A DNA stretch of 64,000 nt from Aliagarivorans marinus DSM 23064 (GTDB taxonomy: Bacteria; Pseudomonadota; Gammaproteobacteria; Enterobacterales; Celerinatantimonadaceae), in assembly GCF_000429485.1 (NCBI RefSeq), contig NZ_AUBY01000018.1, forward strand, positions 62,001 to 126,000, written 5' to 3'. Numbering within the stretch: position 1 is the first letter of the stretch; every line of letters starts with the position of its first letter. The notes beneath the pieces were generated by a model. That model ran no database searches. It was not told the DNA's origin and was given only the letters and a program-made list of their open reading frames with translations. Positions 58,662 to 64,000 of this stretch are shown here, piece after piece. A program made the position numbers and the translations under genes.

Positions 58662-61319
58662 ATGTCAGACACGCTGAAGCATGATGTAGATTCACTGGAA
58701 ACCAGCGAATGGATCGAAGCCATTGAATCTGTTATTCGCGAGGACGGAATTGAACGCGCTCAGTTCTTGATGGAGCAAGTGCTGGCCGGCGCTAAGCTAC
58801 AAGGCTTGGGTCCGGTGGGCGGCGCTATTACCACGGATTACATCAACACCATCAATGTAGAAGATCAGCCAGACTACCCAGGGGATCTGGATATTGAGCG
58901 TCGCATTCGCTCTATCATCCGCTGGAATGCCATCATGATTGTGCTGCGCGCTTCTAAAAAAGACTTGGAGTTGGGCGGCCACATGGCGTCGTTCCAGTCT
59001 TCAGCGGCATTCTACGAGACCTGTTTCAACCACTTCTTCCGCGCGCCGAACGAAAAAGACGGCGGCGACTTGGTTTACTACCAAGGCCATATCTCTCCAG
59101 GTATCTATGCTCGCGCCTTTGTTGAAGGTCGCTTGAGCGAAGACCAGCTGGATAACTTCCGCCAAGAAGTGGACGGCAAAGGCCTAAGCTCTTACCCACA
59201 CCCGAAACTGATGCCTGAGTTCTGGCAATTCCCAACCGTATCGATGGGTTTGGGCCCTATCTCGGCTATCTACCAAGCGCGTTTCCTTAAGTACCTGAAT
59301 GGTCGTGGCCTGAAAGACACCACCGAGCAACGTGTTTACGCCTTCTTGGGTGACGGTGAGATGGACGAGCCAGAATCACGCGGCGCGATCTCCTTCGCCG
59401 CTCGCGAGAAGCTCAACAACCTGTGCTTTGTGATTAACTGTAACCTGCAGCGCTTAGACGGCCCGGTAATGGGTAACGGCAAGATCATCCAAGAGCTGGA
59501 AGGTCTGTTCAAAGGTGCTGGCTGGAACGTGGTTAAGCTTATCTGGGGTAGCGAGTGGGATAGCCTGCTGGAGAAAGACAGCTCAGGCAAACTGTTGCAA
59601 CTGATGAACGAAACCGTGGACGGCGACTACCAGACCTTTAAGTCGAAGTACGGCGCTTACGTGCGCGAGCACTTCTTCGGTAAGTACAGCGAAACTGCTG
59701 AGCTGGTAAAAGACATGAGCGATGACGAGATCTTCGCCCTGCGCCGCGGTGGTCATGATCCGGTTAAACTGTTCGCCGCCTTTGACAACGCCCGCAAGTG
59801 CGGCGACAAGCCTACCGTTATCCTGGCCAAAACCGTAAAAGGTTACGGCATGGGTGAAGCGGCTGAAGGTAAGAACATCGCTCACCAGGTGAAGAAGATG
59901 GACATGACCCACGTACAGCACGTGCGTGACCGTCTGAAAGTCGCGGTAAGCGATGAAGACTTGCCAAGCCTGCCGTACCTGACGCTGGAAGAAGGCAGCG
60001 AAGAATACGAGTACCTGCATGCCCGCCGTAAAGAGTTGAAAGGCTACACGCCGCAGCGTCTGCCTAACTTCACCGGTGAGCTGACTATTCCTGAGTTGGG
60101 TGCCTTTGATGCTTTGCTGGGCGAGCAGAAGCGTGAGATCTCCACCACCATGGCCTATGTGCGCGCTCTGAACGTGATGCTCAAAGACAAGTCCATTGGT
60201 AAGAATATCGTGCCGATTATTGCCGACGAAGCACGTACCTTCGGTATGGAAGGTCTGTTCCGTCAGATTGGTATCTACAACCCACACGGTCAGATCTACA
60301 CCCCGCAAGACCGTGAGCAAGTGTCTTACTACAAAGAAGACACCAGCGGTCAGGTACTGCAAGAAGGGATCAACGAGCTGGGCGCGATGAGCTCATGGGT
60401 AGCTGCCGCCACCTCGTACAGCACCAACGATGTGCCGATGATTCCGTTCTACATCTACTACTCTATGTTCGGTTTCCAACGTGTTGGCGACATGTGCTGG
60501 ATGGCCGGTGACCAACAAGCCCGCGGCTTCCTGCTGGGCGCAACGGCTGGCCGCACCACCCTAAACGGTGAAGGTCTGCAGCACGAAGATGGCCACAGCT
60601 TGATTCTGGCTAACACCATTCCGAACTGTATCTCTTACGACCCAAGCTTCGCCTTCGAAGTTGCCGTAATTCTGCAAGACGGCCTGAAGCGCATGTATGG
60701 CGAACAAGAGAACGTGTACTACTACCTGACCTTGATGAACGAGAACTATCACCAGCCTGCGATGCCGGAAGGTGCTGAAGAGGGAATCCGCAAGGGTATC
60801 TACAAGTTCAAGTCTACTAAGGGCAGCAAAGCAGAGGTTCAACTGTTGGGCTCTGGCACCATCATGCAGCAAGTGCTGCAAGCGGCTCAGGTGCTGAGCG
60901 ACGAGTACGACATCGGCTCTGATATCTTCAGTGTGACCTCGTTCAATGAGCTGACCCGTGATGGCCAAACCGCTGATCGCTTCAACATGCTAAACCCGAC
61001 CGCTGAAGCCCAAGTGCCCTATATCACCAGCGTACTGAGCGACAAGCCGACCATTGCGGCTACCGACTACATGAAGCTCTACGCTGAGCAGGTTCGCGCT
61101 TATGTACCGGGTGCTTACCGCGTCCTGGGTACCGATGGCTTCGGCCGCAGTGACAGCCGCGAGAACTTGCGTCGTCACTTCGAGGTGAACAGCGATTACA
61201 TCGTGGTGGCTACTCTGACTGAGCTGGCAGCCAAAGGTGAGATTGACAAGAAAGTGGTGGTGGACGCCATCGCCAAATACGGTATTGACGCCGACAAACT
61301 TAACCCACTTTATGCGTAA
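58662..61319 (+). CDS. aceE: Pyruvate dehydrogenase E1 component AceE
   Basis: 885 aa homodimeric thiamine diphosphate enzyme that decarboxylates pyruvate and reductively acetylates lipoyl groups on AceF. The ThDP motif GDGEMDEPESRGA (about residues 229-241) carries the Mg ligands, and the early HISPG histidine region and GRTTLNGEGLQHEDGHS loop are present. Length matches E. coli AceE (887 aa). It is 12 nt from aceF. Confidence 0.98.
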   Translation: MSDTLKHDVDSLETSEWIEAIESVIREDGIERAQFLMEQVLAGAKLQGLGPVGGAITTDYINTINVEDQPDYPGDLDIERRIRSIIRWNAIMIVLRASKKDLELGGHMASFQSSAAFYETCFNHFFRAPNEKDGGDLVYYQGHISPGIYARAFVEGRLSEDQLDNFRQEVDGKGLSSYPHPKLMPEFWQFPTVSMGLGPISAIYQARFLKYLNGRGLKDTTEQRVYAFLGDGEMDEPESRGAISFAAREKLNNLCFVINCNLQRLDGPVMGNGKIIQELEGLFKGAGWNVVKLIWGSEWDSLLEKDSSGKLLQLMNETVDGDYQTFKSKYGAYVREHFFGKYSETAELVKDMSDDEIFALRRGGHDPVKLFAAFDNARKCGDKPTVILAKTVKGYGMGEAAEGKNIAHQVKKMDMTHVQHVRDRLKVAVSDEDLPSLPYLTLEEGSEEYEYLHARRKELKGYTPQRLPNFTGELTIPELGAFDALLGEQKREISTTMAYVRALNVMLKDKSIGKNIVPIIADEARTFGMEGLFRQIGIYNPHGQIYTPQDREQVSYYKEDTSGQVLQEGINELGAMSSWVAAATSYSTNDVPMIPFYIYYSMFGFQRVGDMCWMAGDQQARGFLLGATAGRTTLNGEGLQHEDGHSLILANTIPNCISYDPSFAFEVAVILQDGLKRMYGEQENVYYYLTLMNENYHQPAMPEGAEEGIRKGIYKFKSTKGSKAEVQLLGSGTIMQQVLQAAQVLSDEYDIGSDIFSVTSFNELTRDGQTADRFNMLNPTAEAQVPYITSVLSDKPTIAATDYMKLYAEQVRAYVPGAYRVLGTDGFGRSDSRENLRRHFEVNSDYIVVATLTELAAKGEIDKKVVVDAIAKYGIDADKLNPLYA

Positions 61320-61331
61320 GGACAGCAAGCA

Positions 61332-62900
61332 ATGACTATTGAAATCAAAGTCCCTGATATTGGCGCCGATGCGGTAGAAGTTACCGAAATCCTGGTTCAG
61401 GTTGGCGATACTGTTGAAGTTGAGCAGAGCCTTATCTCGGTTGAAGGCGACAAGGCGGCGATGGAAGTTCCTGCCAGTGCCGCTGGTGTGGTCAAAGAGA
61501 TCAAGGTTGCGGTGGGCGACCAAGTTGAAACCGATAGCCTGATTATGATCTTTGAAGCTGCTGGTGATGCGCCAGCAGCGGCTCCTGCCGAAGAAGCTGC
61601 GCCTGCCGCAGCCGCTGCGGTAGAGGTGTTGGAAGTGAGCGTGCCAGATATCGGTGATGACGAAGTAGAAGTCACCGAAGTGATGGTCGCACTGGGCGAC
61701 CGGGTAGAGCTCGAGCAGAGTCTGATTTCGGTGGAAGGCGATAAAGCCGCCATGGAAGTACCTGCACCGTTTGCTGGCACCGTTACCGAAATCAAAGTCG
61801 CGGTAGGCGATAAGGTAAAAACTGGCTCCTTGATTATGGTGTTTGAAGTCAGTGGTGCACCTGCCGCCGCAGCTAGCGCCCCTGCTGAAGCGCCGAAGCC
61901 CGCGGCTGAACCGGCGCCTGCGCCAGCTCCAGCCGCTAAGCCAGCGGCAGAAGATGAAGGCGATCTAGGCGGCTTTGTCGAGAACAGTGCCTACATCCAT
62001 GCCTCGCCAATGGTTCGCCGTTTGGCGCGCGAGTTTGGTATCGACCTGTCGAAGGTTGCCGCAAGTGGCCGTAAAGGACGCATCGTTAAAGAAGACGTAC
62101 AGAACTACGTTAAACGTGCGGTACGTAAAGCGGAGTCGGGTGGCGGCGGTACTGGCCTGAACATCCCAGATTGGCCAAGTGTTGATCACGCCAAGTTCGG
62201 TGAGATTGAAGAGATCCCACTGTCGCGTATCCAGAAGATCTCTGGTCCTGCGCTACACCGTAACTGGGTACAGATCCCGCATGTGACTCAGTTCGATGAG
62301 ACTGATATCACCGAGCTGGAAGCCTTCCGTAAAGAGCAGAACGTGATTGCCGCCAAACAAGAGCTTGGCTTCAAGATCACGCCGCTGGTATTTATGATGA
62401 AGGCCGTGGCCAAGACCTTGGAAGCTATGCCTAAGTTCAACTCGGCGCTATCCGACGATGGCAACAGCCTGATCCTGAAGAAGTACGTCAATATCGGTGT
62501 GGCAGTTGATACGCCAAACGGCTTGGTGGTTCCAGTAGTACGTGATGTGAACAAGAAAGGCATCTACGAGCTGTCGGAAGAGCTGACTGAGATCTCCAAG
62601 AAGGCGCGCTCTGGCAAGCTGACCGCCAGCGATATGCAGGGTGGCTGCTTTACCATCTCTAGCCTTGGCGGCATCGGTGGAACTCAGTTCACGCCAATCG
62701 TGAATGCACCAGAAGTGGCTATCTTGGGTGTGTCTCGCAGTGAGATGAAGCCGAAATGGAACGGCAGTGAGTTTGTTCCTAAGCTGATGTTGCCGCTGGC
62801 ACTGTCTTACGATCACCGGGTGATCGACGGTGCTGATGGTGCGCGCTTTATTACCACGCTGAACGGCATTTTGAGTGATATCCGTCGCTTAGTGCTTTAG
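61332..62900 (+). CDS. aceF: Pyruvate dehydrogenase E2 component (dihydrolipoamide acetyltransferase) AceF
   Basis: 522 aa. Two lipoyl domains (about residues 1-76 and 100-175) with lipoylated K41 and K138 in [10 protein letters not shown], joined by Ala/Pro-rich linkers; a peripheral subunit-binding domain (about 224-262) for E1 and E3; and a catalytic domain with H495 and D499 (HRVIDG). E. coli AceF has three lipoyl domains, so this is the two-domain form. A terminator follows the stop. Confidence 0.97.
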   Translation: MTIEIKVPDIGADAVEVTEILVQVGDTVEVEQSLISVEGDKAAMEVPASAAGVVKEIKVAVGDQVETDSLIMIFEAAGDAPAAAPAEEAAPAAAAAVEVLEVSVPDIGDDEVEVTEVMVALGDRVELEQSLISVEGDKAAMEVPAPFAGTVTEIKVAVGDKVKTGSLIMVFEVSGAPAAAASAPAEAPKPAAEPAPAPAPAAKPAAEDEGDLGGFVENSAYIHASPMVRRLAREFGIDLSKVAASGRKGRIVKEDVQNYVKRAVRKAESGGGGTGLNIPDWPSVDHAKFGEIEEIPLSRIQKISGPALHRNWVQIPHVTQFDETDITELEAFRKEQNVIAAKQELGFKITPLVFMMKAVAKTLEAMPKFNSALSDDGNSLILKKYVNIGVAVDTPNGLVVPVVRDVNKKGIYELSEELTEISKKARSGKLTASDMQGGCFTISSLGGIGGTQFTPIVNAPEVAILGVSRSEMKPKWNGSEFVPKLMLPLALSYDHRVIDGADGARFITTLNGILSDIRRLVL

Positions 62901-62910
62901 TGGGAAGTAT

Positions 62911-62941
62911 GAGCTGGCCCCCGGGCTAGCTCTTCTTTTTT
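62911..62941 (+). terminator. Rho-independent terminator after aceF
   Basis: GAGCTGGCC (62911-62919) pairs with GGCTAGCTC (62924-62932, one wobble) and is followed by a T-rich tract. It separates aceEF from lpd. Confidence 0.8.
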
Positions 62942-63022
62942 CCCAACATTAACCGTAAACTCGATTTAGCCGCTTACCGCTCTACACTCAAAAGCGGCAA
63001 TCAACGATACCAAGAGGTCCAC

Positions 63023-64000
63023 ATGACAAAGGAAATTAAGACCCAGGTGGTAGTATTGGGCGCAGGCCCTGCGGGTTATTCTGCTGCATTCCGCGCTGCC
63101 GATTTAGGTTTGGAAACCGTAATTGTTGAACGTCACGTAACCCTAGGCGGGGTTTGCTTGAACGTTGGCTGTATCCCATCTAAAGCATTGCTACACGTTG
63201 CCAAGGTGATTGAAGAAGCCAAATCTCTGGCCGATCACGGCATCGTATTCGGCGAGCCACAAACTGACATCGATAAGATCCGTACCTGGAAAGAGAAGGT
63301 AGTCGGTAAGCTGACCGGCGGCCTGGAAGGTATGGCCAAGATGCGTAAGGTTCAGGTTGTCCAAGGCCTGGGTAAATTCACCGGCGCTAACAGCATGGAA
63401 GTGCAGGGCGACGACGGTGAAACCACCACCATCAACTTTGATAATGCGATTATTGCGGCGGGCTCGCGTCCGGTGCAGTTGCCGTTTATCCCGCATAACG
63501 ACCCACGTGTTTGGGATTCCACCGATGCGCTGGAACTGCGTGAAGTACCAGAAAAACTGCTGGTTATCGGCGGCGGTATTATTGGCCTGGAAATGGGCAC
63601 CGTATACAGCGCATTGGGCAGTAACATCGATGTGGTTGAGTTTGCTGACCAGCTGGTTCCTGCGGCCGACAAAGACATCGTTCGCACCTACACCAAGCGT
63701 GTTAAAAACAAGTTCAACATCATGCTGGAAACCAAGGTTACCGCAGTTGAAGCGAAGAAAGACGGTCTGTACGTAAGCTACGAAGGTAAGCAAGCGCCGC
63801 ATGATCCTGTTCGCTACGATGCCGTGCTGGTGGCGGTAGGTCGAGTGCCAAATGGCCTGGGTCTGGATGCCGAGAAAGCCGGTGTTGAAGTGACTGAGCG
63901 CGGCTTTATTGAAGTCGATAAGCAACTGCAAACCAACGTGCCGCATATCTTTGCGATTGGCGATATCGTCGGTCAGCCAATGCTGGCCCACAAAGGTGTG
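63023..64000 (+). CDS. lpd: Dihydrolipoamide dehydrogenase (E3) Lpd, N-terminal part
   Basis: Partial gene; 326 codons are present and it runs off the window. It is a FAD disulfide oxidoreductase that reoxidises lipoyl groups of the pyruvate and 2-oxoglutarate dehydrogenase complexes. FAD-binding GAGPAGYSAA is at residues 13-22, the redox cysteines are C45 and C50 (GGVCLNVGCIPSK), an NAD-binding GGGIIGLE is near 190, and the second FAD motif IFAIGDI is near 310. AGAGG lies about 6 nt before the ATG. A terminator in front of it suggests its own promoter in 62942-63022. Confidence 0.97.
   Translation, partial: MTKEIKTQVVVLGAGPAGYSAAFRAADLGLETVIVERHVTLGGVCLNVGCIPSKALLHVAKVIEEAKSLADHGIVFGEPQTDIDKIRTWKEKVVGKLTGGLEGMAKMRKVQVVQGLGKFTGANSMEVQGDDGETTTINFDNAIIAAGSRPVQLPFIPHNDPRVWDSTDALELREVPEKLLVIGGGIIGLEMGTVYSALGSNIDVVEFADQLVPAADKDIVRTYTKRVKNKFNIMLETKVTAVEAKKDGLYVSYEGKQAPHDPVRYDAVLVAVGRVPNGLGLDAEKAGVEVTERGFIEVDKQLQTNVPHIFAIGDIVGQPMLAHKGV

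Noticed and set aside
59583-60362. 259-codon minus-strand frame inside aceE
   Set aside because: Antisense shadow of a highly conserved, codon-biased gene.
61432-61770. Tandem DNA repeat in aceF
   Set aside because: It is the expected similarity between the two lipoyl domains, not a mobile or structural repeat.
63191-63991. 266-codon minus-strand frame inside lpd
   Set aside because: The plus-strand Lpd translation carries the FAD and redox motifs; the opposite frame is a shadow.

Overview
The window is a compact, almost fully coding stretch of a gammaproteobacterial chromosome. Gene order and protein sequences point to the Alteromonadales/Shewanella-Ferrimonas neighbourhood. The evidence is the linked rpoN-hpf-ptsN-rapZ, lpt-kds-mla-murA, rplM-rpsI-petABC-sspAB, mraZ-to-lpxC division cluster, secA-mutT-yacG-zapD-coaE-pilDCBA and nadC/ampDE-pdhR-aceEF-lpd blocks. 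Genus assignment is inference; no rRNA gene lies here. I see no insertion sequence, phage, CRISPR array, tRNA or defence island.

Layout. 1-6.7 kb (minus strand): yrbG, kdsD, kdsC, lptC, lptA, lptB, rpoN, hpf, ptsN and the first codons of rapZ (LPS precursor supply and export, sigma-54, ribosome hibernation, nitrogen PTS). 6.7-11.3 kb (plus): mlaFEDCB, ibaG and murA (outer-membrane lipid asymmetry and the first peptidoglycan step). 11.3-14.4 kb (minus): degS, degQ, zapG. 14.5-20.6 kb (plus): zapE, rplM-rpsI, the cytochrome bc1 operon petABC, sspA-sspB. 20.6-24.0 kb (minus): dolP, diaA, yraN, lpoA. 24.1-25.4 kb (plus): rsmI and RNase P RNA (rnpB). 25.8-43.4 kb (plus): the complete dcw division and cell-wall cluster, mraZ through ftsZ, then lpxC. 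43.4-48.7 kb: dciA (minus), an M23 peptidase, secA, an N-acetyltransferase, mutT. 48.7-55.8 kb (minus): nadC, pilABCD, coaE, zapD, yacG. 56-64 kb (plus): ampD, ampE, pdhR, aceE, aceF and a truncated lpd.

How the genes work together. Most of the window builds the envelope: Kdo synthesis and Lpt export, Mla transport, lipid A commitment (lpxC), muropeptide synthesis (murA, murEFDGC, mraY, ddlB), the septal machinery (ftsL, I, W, Q, A, Z plus zapD, zapE, zapG), PBP1A activation (lpoA), peptidoglycan recycling (ampD, ampE) and envelope stress proteases (degS, degQ). The rest is respiration and pyruvate oxidation (petABC, pdhR-aceEF-lpd), type IV pili, secretion (secA) and translation.

I found no clearly undescribed system. 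The best leads are small regulatory or start-site features: an apparent AUA start for rpoN; phased MraZ boxes before mraZ; a perfect FNR-type palindrome plus two PdhR-type boxes before pdhR; a pilA-pilB junction of 3 nt with no terminator and no visible ribosome binding site; a long TGTACA-containing inverted repeat between nadC and pilA; and a very tight divergent dciA/M23-peptidase junction. Promoter, operator and terminator calls were made by eye.
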